From assembly GCA_014377155.1 (NCBI GenBank), contig JACMQD010000179.1:1-30731 (forward strand): a stretch of DNA of 30,731 nucleotides. The letters run 5' to 3'. The translations under genes were made by a program, and so were the position numbers. Each line of letters starts with the position of its first letter. Within the stretch, counting starts at the first letter, position 1. Under the pieces are notes generated by a model. That model did no database searches. It saw nothing but the letters and a program-made list of their open reading frames with translations, and was not told where the DNA came from. Source of the DNA: Herminiimonas sp. (GTDB taxonomy: Bacteria > Pseudomonadota > Gammaproteobacteria > Burkholderiales > Burkholderiaceae). This document shows positions 19,079 through 27,140 of this stretch, piece after piece.

Positions 19079-19960
19079 CTAGTGTTGGACTTTTTGATTG
19101 AACAAGGTGCGCGACAAAATATTCAGCGCCAGTACGCTGAAGGTTACGATCAACGCCCCGCCCCATGCGAGTTCGCGCCAGTTGTCATACGGGCTCATCG
19201 CAAACTGGTAAATCACGACCGGCAGGTTTGCCATTGGCTGGTTCATGTTGGAACTGAAAAACTGGTTGTTCAAGGCAGTAAACAGCAGCGGCGCGGTTTC
19301 ACCGGAAATGCGCGCCAACGCTAACAGGACGCCGGTGACAACGCCGGCCTTGACTGCTCGAAGACGAATCAGCGTCGCGACTTTCCAGCGCGGCGCGCCA
19401 AGCGCGAAGGCGGCTTCGCGCAAACTGGTCGGCACCAGGTTAAGCATATTGTCGGTGGTGCGCACGACTACCGGAATGGCGATGAGCGCAATGGCGAAAC
19501 TGCCGGCCCATCCGGAAAAGTGCTTGACCTGCGCAACGTAAATTGCATAAACAAACAAACCGATGACGATCGATGGTGCCGACAGCATGATGTCGGTGAC
19601 GAAGCGCGTGACTTGGGCGAACCAGCTTTCTTCGCCGTATTCTGCGAGGTAGATACCGGCCAGGATGCCGATGGGCGTGCTGATCACGGTCGCGGTCAGC
19701 ACCATCATCAGGCTGCCCAGGATAGCGTTCATCAAGCCGCCGCCTTCGCTGCCGGGTGCCGGCGTGGTTTCGGTAAAGATGGCCACGTTGAGAGCGCCGA
19801 CACCCTTGAATACCAGTGTTATCAGTATCCACATCAGGAAAAATATCCCGATGGCCATGGCAAGGAACGACAGCGTGATGCCGATACGGTGGACCCACAA
19901 CCGCTTGCGGTAGACCGGGTTTTGCGGTGAATTGAGCGCAACAGTGCGTGATGCGTCCAT
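19079..19960 (-). CDS. pstA: Phosphate ABC transporter permease PstA
   Basis: PstA is one of the two membrane subunits of the phosphate importer. The 293-residue protein has about six hydrophobic segments, beginning at about residues 25-50, and an ABC-permease EAA-type loop around [16 protein letters not shown] that contacts PstB. The ATG overlaps the pstC stop by one base (TAATG), indicating translational coupling. It is complete and of normal length. Confidence 0.96.
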   Translation of the reverse strand: MDASRTVALNSPQNPVYRKRLWVHRIGITLSFLAMAIGIFFLMWILITLVFKGVGALNVAIFTETTPAPGSEGGGLMNAILGSLMMVLTATVISTPIGILAGIYLAEYGEESWFAQVTRFVTDIMLSAPSIVIGLFVYAIYVAQVKHFSGWAGSFAIALIAIPVVVRTTDNMLNLVPTSLREAAFALGAPRWKVATLIRLRAVKAGVVTGVLLALARISGETAPLLFTALNNQFFSSNMNQPMANLPVVIYQFAMSPYDNWRELAWGGALIVTFSVLALNILSRTLFNQKVQH

Positions 19961-20997
19961 TATTTGGTTCCTTCTCTTCTTTTCAATCCAAGCAACATCA
20001 GCTTGGCTGCCGACAATACGATGAAGGTGATCACGAACAGGATCAGGCCGAGTGCGAACAACGACGATACGTGCAGCGGCGAATCTGCTTCGGCGAATTC
20101 ATTGGCCAGCGTCGAGGCGATGCTGTTACCGGCAGCGAACAGCGACCAGGACAGAACATGCGCATTGCCGATGACGAACGTAATTGCCATGGTCTCGCCG
20201 AGCGCGCGGCCCAAACCCAGCATGACGCCGCCGACGACACCAATCTTGGTATAGGGCAGCACGATCTTGCGTACTACTTCCCACTTGGTACATCCCAGCG
20301 CGTACGCCGATTCCTTCAAAACGGCAGGCACCACTTCGAAAACGTCGCGCATCACCGAAGCGATGAACGGGATGATCATGATTGCCAGGATAAGACCGGC
20401 GGTCAGAATGCCGATGCCCATCATCGGGCCCTTGAACAGTTCGCCGATGACTGGCACCTGTCCAAGTGTTTTGGCCAGCAGAGGCTGTACGTAATCGGCG
20501 AAGAACGGCGCAAAGACGAACAGGCCCCACATGCCGTAGATGATGCTAGGCACGCCGGCCAGCAATTCGACCGCTGTGCCGAGCGGGCGGCGCAGCCATG
20601 CAGGACAAATTTCGGTAAGAAAAAGTGCGATGCCGAAGCTGATCGGAAATGCGATCATCAAGGCGATCAGCGATGTGCTCAAGGTACCGACGATGGCGAT
20701 GAGCGCGCCATACTTGTTGTTGACCGGATCCCATTCGATGGTGGTGATAAACGCGGGACCAAATTCCTGGAAGGCCGGCCACGCGCCGATGATGAGCGAA
20801 ACGATGATACCGACCAGAACCAGCAAGACACTCAGCGCGAAACTCAAGGTCAGCTTGTGGAAAACAAAATCCTGCATTCGCTGCACACGCATCGTGCTGA
20901 CTAGCGCCTGTCTCGCCGCTGCGGCGGTAACGGTTGCTTCATCAATCATTGTTGAATCTGTAGAAGGCATCGAAATCAAGTGTGGATTTGCGCTCAT
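19960..20997 (-). CDS. pstC: Phosphate ABC transporter permease PstC
   Basis: PstC pairs with PstA to form the phosphate channel. The 345-residue protein has a cytoplasmic N-terminal arm of about 50 residues, then about six membrane helices, and the EAA-type loop [17 protein letters not shown]. The ATG at 20997 has a weak ribosome site, and an internal Met (MPSTDST) is an alternative start. It follows pstS after 93 bp that contain a strong hairpin. Confidence 0.95.
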   Translation of the reverse strand: MSANPHLISMPSTDSTMIDEATVTAAAARQALVSTMRVQRMQDFVFHKLTLSFALSVLLVLVGIIVSLIIGAWPAFQEFGPAFITTIEWDPVNNKYGALIAIVGTLSTSLIALMIAFPISFGIALFLTEICPAWLRRPLGTAVELLAGVPSIIYGMWGLFVFAPFFADYVQPLLAKTLGQVPVIGELFKGPMMGIGILTAGLILAIMIIPFIASVMRDVFEVVPAVLKESAYALGCTKWEVVRKIVLPYTKIGVVGGVMLGLGRALGETMAITFVIGNAHVLSWSLFAAGNSIASTLANEFAEADSPLHVSSLFALGLILFVITFIVLSAAKLMLLGLKRREGTK

Positions 20998-21023
20998 GGT
21001 TTGCCAATGTAATTAAAGACGAG

Positions 21024-21057
21024 CGCCGGCTCTGATTCAATAGAACCAGAGCCGGCG
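21024..21057 (-). other. Stem-loop between pstS and pstC
   Basis: A 15-bp stem (one G-U pair in RNA) with a 4-nt loop lies about 35 bp after the pstS stop. It is not followed by a real U-tract, so it is more likely an mRNA-stabilising or partially terminating element that keeps pstS expression above that of pstCAB. Intercistronic structures of this kind are common after genes for abundant binding proteins. Confidence 0.7.
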
Positions 21058-21090
21058 ATTGCCTGTACTGCGCCTAACGAATCTTGCTGC

Positions 21091-22134
21091 TTACCACAGT
21101 GCCTTGGCCGACGCGTCTTTCACTTGCGCTTTCCAGCCATCTTGTATCATTTTGACAACCGGTGCCGGCATTGCGACATAGTCCAGATCGGCGGCCATGG
21201 CGCCACCATTCTTATAAGCCCAGTCAAAGAATTTCAGCACTTCCTTGCCTTTGTCGCCATCAGCCTGCGTTTTGTGCATCAGGATGAACGATGCACCTGT
21301 GATCGGCCAGCTTGCTTTGCCCGCCTGATCGGTCAGTACGACGCCGAAACCCGGTGTCTTGGCCCAGTCGGCGCCGGCAGCAGCAGCCTTGAAGTTTTCG
21401 TCATCAGGCGAAACGAACACGCCATCACGATTTTTCAACTGGGTGTACTGCATGTTGTTTTTCTTGGCATACGCGTACTCGACGTAACCGATCGAACCCT
21501 TGATCCGCTGGACGTTGGCAGCGACGCCTTCGTTACCCTTGCCGCCGACGCCCACAGGCCACTTTACTGCAGTGCCTGCGCCGACCGTCGTCTTGAAGTC
21601 CGGGCTGATTTTCGACAGATAGTCGGTGAACAGGAAGGATGTACCGGAGCCGTCAGCACGATGGACCACGGTGATGTCGGTTGCTGGCAACTTCACGCCG
21701 GGATTGAGCGCAGCGATCTCGGGCGCATTCCATTTGGTGATCTTGCCCAGATAAATACCGGCGACGACTTCGCCGGTCATCTTGATCTGGCCGGGCTTGA
21801 CGCCTTCCAGGTTAATCACCGGGACCACGCCGCCCATGATTGCCGGGAACTGGATCAGGCCATCCGCATCCAGGTCTTCTTGCTTCAAAGGCATGTCGGA
21901 GGCGCCGAAATCAACTGTTTTGGCCTTGATCTGCTTGATGCCGCCGCCGGAACCGATGGACTGGTAATTCAAACCATTGCCGGTTGCGGTTTTATAGGCT
22001 TCTGCCCATTTGGCATAAATCGGATAGGGAAAAGTGGCGCCGGCGCCTGTCATGTCGGCAGCGTGAACGGACGTAAATGCAAACGTAGCAACTGCTGTCA
22101 CTGCTACGGACTTGAAAAGTTGGTTCAGTCGCAT
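21091..22134 (-). CDS. pstS: Phosphate-binding protein PstS
   Basis: PstS captures phosphate in the periplasm and delivers it to PstCA. The 347-residue precursor has a Sec signal peptide (about residues 1-25, cleavage near VHA). The mature start, ADMTGAGATFPYPIY, is typical of the family. Phosphate-binding segments YQSIGSGGGI and RADGSGTSFLFTDYL are present. A strong AGGAG precedes the ATG. Upstream are a Pho box and a -10 element. It is first in the pstSCAB-phoUBR operon. Confidence 0.97.
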   Translation of the reverse strand: MRLNQLFKSVAVTAVATFAFTSVHAADMTGAGATFPYPIYAKWAEAYKTATGNGLNYQSIGSGGGIKQIKAKTVDFGASDMPLKQEDLDADGLIQFPAIMGGVVPVINLEGVKPGQIKMTGEVVAGIYLGKITKWNAPEIAALNPGVKLPATDITVVHRADGSGTSFLFTDYLSKISPDFKTTVGAGTAVKWPVGVGGKGNEGVAANVQRIKGSIGYVEYAYAKKNNMQYTQLKNRDGVFVSPDDENFKAAAAGADWAKTPGFGVVLTDQAGKASWPITGASFILMHKTQADGDKGKEVLKFFDWAYKNGGAMAADLDYVAMPAPVVKMIQDGWKAQVKDASAKALW

Positions 22135-22171
22135 GGTAGCTCCTAGAAGAGGGATAAATAGAACAAGGCGA

Positions 22172-22205
22172 ACTGTAACGGAGAATTATGACAGCCATAT
22201 GACGT
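22172..22205 (-). promoter_or_regulatory. Pho box and -10 element of pstS
   Basis: On the minus strand ACGTCAT-ATGG-CTGTCAT (22188-22205) forms two 7-bp units with a 4-bp spacer, matching the known PhoB site form. TACAGT (22172-22177) follows after exactly 10 bp. The predicted transcript start is about 30 bp before the pstS ATG. Confidence 0.85.
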
Positions 22206-22244
22206 ATCAATTCTTCATGTCATAAACCGATTTTGGGCGTAATT

Positions 22245-22278
22245 ATGTCATTGAGTTGTCATAATCGCCTACTACACT
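22245..22278 (+). promoter_or_regulatory. Pho box and -10 element of ppk
   Basis: On the plus strand ATGTCAT-TGAG-TTGTCAT (22245-22262) gives two 7-bp units with a 4-bp spacer, and TACACT (22273-22278) follows after exactly 10 bp. It mirrors the pstS promoter on the other strand. A lone ATGTCAT half-site also occurs at 22217-22223 between the two. Confidence 0.78.
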
Positions 22279-22395
22279 CGCGACACTGACCAAGGCTCAA
22301 CTAAAGGCCTTGGCGAAAATGCCATTCCTAAATAACAATTGCGCCATGTCCGCGTTCATCCCGGTCCTTCCCCGCAAACGGATGAAGAAGCCACA

Positions 22396-24537
22396 ATGAG
22401 TCGCTGCGCACCTTTGACGATTTATGATATGAACAAACGAAGCAAGCCGACCCCTTCTATTTCGATCGACTCCGTTAAGGACAGCATCTACCTGAACCGG
22501 GAATTGTCCCAACTTGCGTTCAACCGACGCGTGATGGCCCAGGCAGAAAATGTATCAGTCCCTTTGCTGGAGCGATTGCGCTATCTCTGTATAGTCAGCA
22601 GCAATCTGGATGAATTTTTTGAAGTGCGCATTGCCAGCCTGCTCGCCCAGAATCAGGACGAAGGGGAGCCAGTCATCACCCCCGCACTCAATGCGGCCCT
22701 GGAACGCACCAGCCTCGAATGCCACGACATCGTCGAAAGGCAATATGCGATCCTTAATAACGATATTTTGCCGAAACTGTCGTCCAAGGGCATCCATCTG
22801 TTGACGCACCAGGACCGTAACGATGCCCAGCGCGCCTGGGTGAAAGCCTATTTTGATCGCGAGGTCAGGCCGTTACTGACACCGATCGGCCTCGATCCGG
22901 CCCATCCTTTTCCGCAAGTATTGAATAAAAGTCTTAATTTTATTGTCGAGCTGTCCGGAAAAGACGCATTCGGCCGCGGCACCGCGATCGCCATTGTCAA
23001 AGCGCCGCGCGTGTTACCGCGCGTAATCCAGCTGCCGCCGGACCTGTCGCCGAACGGGGTGTCGTTCTGCCTTCTCTCGTCCGTCATTCATGCCCACATC
23101 ACCGACATGTTTACCGGGCGCGAGGTGATCGCGTATTCGCAGTTCCGGGTTACGCGCAACAGCGACTTGTGGGTCGACGAGGAAGAAGTCAAAAATCTCC
23201 GCCAGGCATTGCAAAGCGAATTGCATAGCCGCCAATTCGGCGTCGCGGTGCGACTGGAAGTCGCGAAAAATTGTCCCGAAAGTCTGTCGGAATTCCTCCT
23301 TGAGCAATTTTCGATCGACCGCAATCGCCTGTATGCGGTCGATGGCCTGGTTAACATGGTCAGGCTGTCGGAACTGGTCGAGCTGGCAAGCCAGCCGGCA
23401 CTGCGCTTTCCGCCGTTTTTGCCAAAATTCCCAGCGATATTGGCAAATAACGATATTTTTGCCTTGCTCAAGAAACAGGACGTGTTGCTGCATCATCCGT
23501 TTCAGTCGTTCCTGCCGGTCGTCGAATTCGTCCGTAGCGCGGCGGAAGACCCGAGCGTGCTGGCGATCAAGCAAACGATCTACCGCACCGGCATGAACTC
23601 GGACTTGATGGATGCGTTGATCAAGGCTGCGCAACGCGGCAAGGAAGTCACGGTGATCGTGGAACTGATGGCGCGATTCGATGAAGAAGCCAACATCAAC
23701 TGGGCGGAACGGCTGGAGCGGGTCGGCGCGCAGGTCGTCTATGGTGTGGTCGGTCTGAAAACTCACGCCAAGCTGGCACTGGTGCTGCGGCGCGAAGAAG
23801 GCGAATTGCGCTATTACGCCCATCTCGGGACCGGTAACTATCATCCTACGACGACCAAGTTCTATACTGATTTCGGCTTGCTCACGTCGAACCCGGCCCT
23901 GACGGCGGAAGTCAATGAAGTGTTCATTCATCTGACCAGTCTGACCAAGCCCAAAAAGCTCGACTACTTATGGTTAGCACCTTTCACAATGCAGAAGGAA
24001 ACGATTAAGGCAATTCAGAATGAAGCGAAGATCGCCCGACTCGGGCGGCCCGGACGCATTATCGCCAAGATGAATGCATTGCTCGACGAATCGGTAATCC
24101 GCGCGCTGTACGCCGCGTCTGCCGATGGCGTCAAGATCGACCTGATCGTACGCGGTGCCTGCGCACTGCGTCCAGGTGTACCTGGTCTGTCCGAAAATAT
24201 CCGGGTGCGCTCGATCGTCGGCCGGTTCCTGGAACACAGCCGCATTTATTATTTCCGCAACGATCTGGCGCACGATGTCTATCTGGCCAGCGCGGACTGG
24301 ATGAACCGCAACCTGTTCCGTCGAATCGAAGTCGGTTTTCCGGTGCTCGATCCGGCCGCCAAACGACGCGTCATCAACGAAGGCTTGAATCCGTACCTTA
24401 AAGACAATGTCAATGCCTGGGAACTCGATTCGAACGGCGTGTATAACAAGCGCAAGCTACGCGGCAAACAGGTTGCTTTTTCGGCCCAACAATACTTGAT
24501 GGAGTTGCTCGGGGCACCGGGCGAACGAAAGGACTGA
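22396..24537 (+). CDS. ppk1: Polyphosphate kinase 1
   Basis: PPK1 reversibly transfers the ATP gamma-phosphate to polyphosphate chains, a phosphorus store. The protein is 713 residues from the ATG at 22396, which has a weak GAAG-type ribosome site. The ATG at 22429 (702 residues) is an equally possible start. The conserved N-terminus LNRELSQLAFNRRV, the head domain and two phospholipase-D-like domains are visible. The autophosphorylated histidine is H457 in LKTHAKL, and the second active-site histidine is H614 in FLEHSRIYYF. Their 157-residue spacing equals that of E. coli H435/H592. The gene is divergent from pstS and two bases upstream of sixA. A Pho-box promoter indicates induction on phosphate starvation. 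Confidence 0.97.
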   Translation: MSRCAPLTIYDMNKRSKPTPSISIDSVKDSIYLNRELSQLAFNRRVMAQAENVSVPLLERLRYLCIVSSNLDEFFEVRIASLLAQNQDEGEPVITPALNAALERTSLECHDIVERQYAILNNDILPKLSSKGIHLLTHQDRNDAQRAWVKAYFDREVRPLLTPIGLDPAHPFPQVLNKSLNFIVELSGKDAFGRGTAIAIVKAPRVLPRVIQLPPDLSPNGVSFCLLSSVIHAHITDMFTGREVIAYSQFRVTRNSDLWVDEEEVKNLRQALQSELHSRQFGVAVRLEVAKNCPESLSEFLLEQFSIDRNRLYAVDGLVNMVRLSELVELASQPALRFPPFLPKFPAILANNDIFALLKKQDVLLHHPFQSFLPVVEFVRSAAEDPSVLAIKQTIYRTGMNSDLMDALIKAAQRGKEVTVIVELMARFDEEANINWAERLERVGAQVVYGVVGLKTHAKLALVLRREEGELRYYAHLGTGNYHPTTTKFYTDFGLLTSNPALTAEVNEVFIHLTSLTKPKKLDYLWLAPFTMQKETIKAIQNEAKIARLGRPGRIIAKMNALLDESVIRALYAASADGVKIDLIVRGACALRPGVPGLSENIRVRSIVGRFLEHSRIYYFRNDLAHDVYLASADWMNRNLFRRIEVGFPVLDPAAKRRVINEGLNPYLKDNVNAWELDSNGVYNKRKLRGKQVAFSAQQYLMELLGAPGERKD

Positions 24538-24539
24538 CA

Positions 24540-24998
24540 ATGGAAATCCTGTTATGGCGGCATGCGGAAGCGGAGCTGGGCGAGCCCGATCACAAACGTG
24601 CATTGACGGCGAAAGGACACAAGCAGGCATGGAAAATGGCAGAGTGGCTGGATCAAAATCTGCCCAACAGCTGCAAGATCCTGGTAAGTCCCACGACGCG
24701 CACAATCCAGACCGCCGAGGCACTCGGCCGCAAATTCAAGATCGTCCAGGAACTGGGTCCGGAGGCGACGCCAGAACAGATCTTGATTGCCGCCCATTGG
24801 CCAGACAGTAAAGAACCGGTGCTGGTGGTGGGTCACCAGCCAACGCTGGGGCAAGTCGCGGCGTTGCTGCTGACAGGCAGCCCGCAAGAGTGGACAGTGC
24901 GTAAAGCCAACGTGTGGTGGATCGGCCAGCGCGACCGCGATGAAGGTCCGAACAATTTCCTGCGGGCGGTGATGACGCCGGATCTGATTTCCAAATAG
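24540..24998 (+). CDS. sixA: SixA-type phosphohistidine phosphatase
   Basis: The 152-residue protein belongs to the histidine phosphatase branch: MEILLWRHAEAE places the nucleophile His8 in an RHA motif, and a second histidine, H99, lies in VVGHQPTLG. SixA of E. coli (161 residues) removes phosphate from phosphohistidine, for example on phosphotransfer proteins. The ATG lies two bases after the ppk stop, with AAGGA upstream, so the two are cotranscribed. The pairing with PPK1, which works through a phosphohistidine intermediate, is suggestive, but a direct interaction is only inference. Confidence 0.9.
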   Translation: MEILLWRHAEAELGEPDHKRALTAKGHKQAWKMAEWLDQNLPNSCKILVSPTTRTIQTAEALGRKFKIVQELGPEATPEQILIAAHWPDSKEPVLVVGHQPTLGQVAALLLTGSPQEWTVRKANVWWIGQRDRDEGPNNFLRAVMTPDLISK

Positions 24999-25082
24999 GC
25001 ACGGGCGAACCGCGCGAGTAGTCAGGCGCGGCCAGCGTCGAGCGTTGATCGTCAGGCTATCAACGCTGTGCCGATCAAAAAA

Positions 25083-25268
25083 TCAACCGCCGCCGATGCC
25101 TTCGATGATTATGCCGGTACCGCCGCAGATCGCACACTCCTTGCCGCCGTCCATCTTGCCACTACCTTTGCAATGAGGGCACACGTCTTCACCGCTTCCG
25201 GTACTACCGGGGGCCGCTTCGTCGCCGGGATTAAGGGGACTGGCTGATGTCAATGTGGGATCGGGCAT
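25083..25268 (-). CDS. Small CxxCxGxG zinc-binding-type protein
   Basis: This 61-residue protein has two CxxCxGxG motifs, CPHCKGSG (C30, C33) and CAICGGTG (C45, C48), as in the DnaJ zinc-finger region. Four cysteines could bind one zinc ion. The N-terminal 28 residues are Pro/Gly/Ser-rich and the end is Gly-rich. A clear AGGAG lies six bases before the ATG, supporting a real gene despite its size. It lies 97 bp downstream of the OlsB-like gene on the same strand, so it may be cotranscribed. Function is unknown. Confidence 0.75.
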   Translation of the reverse strand: MPDPTLTSASPLNPGDEAAPGSTGSGEDVCPHCKGSGKMDGGKECAICGGTGIIIEGIGGG

Positions 25269-25365
25269 GTCGCGCTCCTAAATGCGATTGGATGGTTTTC
25301 CAACCGCCGCGTTCCCGTTCTTATGCACTAAATTCATCACGGACAGAACAGACTCCTGCCCCCCC

Positions 25366-26133
25366 TCAAATCGACGTGGTCTCTTTCAAATAATGCCGCG
25401 CATATCGGCTATCGAGCTTGGTCAGTGGCAGCAACAGGAACAGGTCGGCACAATGAAAGTCGGGGTCCCAGGCCGGTTCGCCACACACCCATGCGCCGCC
25501 GCGAAGATAACCCTTGATCAGCGGCGGTACGCTCGGCGTGTGACCCGCTTCGCGCTCGTCGATCGGGAACGGCAGGTGCGGTATCACGCGGTATTCGGAC
25601 GGCGACAGACTGGTTTCGCTGAGCGCGTGGTACAGGGCCGCCGCGTTGTGACCGCCATCGGCCAGGCTAATGCTGGCGCAGCCGATCAGGTAGTCGCAGT
25701 TTTCTTTTTTCATGAATGCCGCTAATCCCGCCCACAGCATCATGATGACGCCGCCGCTGCGGTAGTCGGGATGGATGCACGCCCGTCCCGCTTCGGCGAT
25801 GCGACCGCGCAGGTGATCGAGGCGACTCAGGTCGAATTCCTGCTCGGAATAAAATTTTCCTATCTTGCGTGCACCATGGGGGCTGAGAACGCGATACGTC
25901 CCGACAACTTTCAGCGTTTTCGAGTCACGCACGATCAGGTGGTCGCAATAGTCATCGTATTCATCCCGGTCCAGTCCTGCGGCATTTTCCAGTGCCGATA
26001 AACCCATCGCTTCAATGAACACCTTGTAGCGCAAGCGCTGCACTTCTCTGACTTCTTCGGGCGTTGAGGCCATGCTTAGTGTCAATTTTGAAAAGCGCGG
26101 ATTGGCATCCGCGGAAACGGTCAGTAATCGCAT
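25366..26133 (-). CDS. olsB: OlsB-like ornithine N-acyltransferase (GNAT fold)
   Basis: OlsB transfers a 3-hydroxyacyl group from acyl carrier protein to ornithine, the first step of ornithine lipids, which contain no phosphorus. The 255-residue protein matches this family: VQRLRYKVFIEAMGL, VVGTYRVLSP, an acceptor-region segment AEAGRACIHPDYRSGG (113-128), and LIGCASISL followed by a long C-terminal part. The ATG at 26133 is chosen because AAGGA precedes it and a promoter with Pho repeats lies just upstream. The in-frame start at 26247 would be upstream of that promoter. No olsA partner is in the window. Specificity is inferred from family resemblance. Confidence 0.8.
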   Translation of the reverse strand: MRLLTVSADANPRFSKLTLSMASTPEEVREVQRLRYKVFIEAMGLSALENAAGLDRDEYDDYCDHLIVRDSKTLKVVGTYRVLSPHGARKIGKFYSEQEFDLSRLDHLRGRIAEAGRACIHPDYRSGGVIMMLWAGLAAFMKKENCDYLIGCASISLADGGHNAAALYHALSETSLSPSEYRVIPHLPFPIDEREAGHTPSVPPLIKGYLRGGAWVCGEPAWDPDFHCADLFLLLPLTKLDSRYARHYLKETTSI

Positions 26134-26160
26134 TTGTCGTCCTTTAATAATGACGGGCAA

Positions 26161-26216
26161 ATCGTAACCGGCGATTATTTCAGGAAAATGACAGGTGGAT
26201 GTCCTTTGGATGACAC
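26161..26216 (-). promoter_or_regulatory. Four-unit Pho box array and -10 element of olsB
   Basis: On the minus strand four 7-bp units stand at exact 11-bp steps: GTGTCAT (26210-26216), AGGACAT (26199-26205), CTGTCAT (26188-26194) and CTGAAAT (26177-26183). TACGAT (26161-26166) follows after exactly 10 bp, the same layout as pstS and ppk. The array lies inside the longer open frame, which supports the downstream start codon. Confidence 0.72.
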
Positions 26217-26355
26217 TGCAACAATAATCACCGCTCATGGCGACCAACGCGCAGGCGACGGAGAATGTCCAACGTGACTTGGATCATCGTACTGGACTGT
26301 GATTACCAGGCGCCACGCAGACCGACGCCTTTGTATTCATGACGGCCGCGATCGA

Positions 26356-26925
26356 CTACTTTTCGTTTTTAGGCCGGCCGGCCTTTAGCGGCGACAGCGC
26401 GGCGAGCATCGACCTGAGTTTCTCGATATCGGTTTTTTGGATCAGTGCCACGCCAATCCGCAGTAACTCGCTTTTCTTAATTTCGAAACCCGCTTTGAGT
26501 GCGGCTTTTTTCATATCGGCCAATACCTGATACTCGACATCCGGCATGGTGAAACTGTCGCGGACCAATTTTGCTTTCTTCACCTTTAACTCGGCGTCGA
26601 TTTTGACTTTCGGCGATGCCTTCGCGGTTTTGGCTGACGCCGGCGGCGTCACACCGTTCGCAGTGGCGGCCGCTCTAACGTCCGCACCGACAGCCGATTT
26701 TATCGCTAATTTTACAGCTGATTTTGCAGCCGGCTCGGCAGTGGATTTGCTCGCGACTTTTGTCGCGCTCCGCGCTGCCGGCTTCGATACCGGTTTCGAT
26801 TGGGATGCAGCGCCGGGCGTCGTTTCAGGCGAGGCGACCGGCTTGGCAGCGACAGGCTTCGCATCAGGCATAACGGCAGCGGATTTCTGGGCAACGGTTT
26901 TCTTGGTACTGGCTGGCTTGGTCAT
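26356..26925 (-). CDS. Basic Ala/Lys-rich protein with C-terminal RHH-like segment
   Basis: The 189-residue product starts at the ATG at 26925, chosen for AAGGA six bases upstream. Residues 1-115 are low complexity, rich in Lys, Ala, Pro and Ser with PAAKSAVK-like repeats, resembling histone H1-like tails. Residues about 121-165 (VRDSFTMPDVEYQVL, then KKSELLRIGVALI) look like a ribbon-helix-helix: one strand, a helix, a turn and a second helix. The end (KAGRPKNEK) is basic. It probably binds DNA as a nucleoid-associated or regulatory protein. The RHH assignment is from pattern only. It has its own AT-rich promoter. Confidence 0.65.
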   Translation of the reverse strand: MTKPASTKKTVAQKSAAVMPDAKPVAAKPVASPETTPGAASQSKPVSKPAARSATKVASKSTAEPAAKSAVKLAIKSAVGADVRAAATANGVTPPASAKTAKASPKVKIDAELKVKKAKLVRDSFTMPDVEYQVLADMKKAALKAGFEIKKSELLRIGVALIQKTDIEKLRSMLAALSPLKAGRPKNEK

Positions 26926-26945
26926 CTGAATCCTTTTTATTAATA

Positions 26946-26981
26946 GTATAAACAATATATACCATTATTTTTTAAAAGCAA
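26946..26981 (-). promoter_or_regulatory. Promoter and operator-like palindrome of the RHH-like gene
   Basis: TTGCTT (26976-26981) and TATATT (26954-26959) on the minus strand are 16 bp apart in a notably AT-rich stretch. The inverted repeat GTATA (26946-26950)/TATAC (26958-26962) overlaps the -10, a place where an autoregulator could bind. Confidence 0.6.
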
Positions 26982-27070
26982 TAGCTACTTTTTACGAATC
27001 CTGCACATGCACGCTCACAGCAAAAGCCGAACCCCGGCGCAACTGCAACGCCGAAGCGAAATGGATAGCC

Positions 27071-27104
27071 AATTCATCATAACGTCATATTTTCACGCCA
27101 CACT
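27071..27104 (+). promoter_or_regulatory. Weak candidate Pho box upstream of the binding-protein gene
   Basis: AATTCAT-CATA-ACGTCAT (27071-27088) has the 7-4-7 form, with 4 and 5 of 7 bases matching CTGTCAT. CACACT (27099-27104) follows after 10 bp. The layout is right but the match is poor. Confidence 0.3.
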
Positions 27105-27140
27105 GCGGCTAACTTTTGCATTTCCCATGAGAACTTAAAT

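Noticed and set aside
19948..20904. 318-codon open frame opposite pstC
   Set aside because: Antisense to pstC; its composition (His, Gln, Asp, Arg rich) is typical of a reverse-strand shadow.
21124..22146. 340-codon open frame opposite pstS
   Set aside because: Antisense shadow of the clearly conserved pstS; no family resemblance and it ends in the pstS promoter region.
23014..23931. 305-codon open frame opposite ppk1
   Set aside because: Shadow of ppk1; no ribosome site or motif.
25041..25067. Inverted repeat AGCGTTGAT/ATCAACGCT between sixA and the small zinc-type gene
   Set aside because: A 9-bp stem is present, but neither direction has a U-tract; not enough to call a terminator.
26290..26345. 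Short minus-strand peptide reading HEYKGVGLRGAW before a stop
   Set aside because: Looks a little like the end of an outer-membrane protein, but the frame is only about 22 codons after an upstream stop; too short to call a gene remnant.
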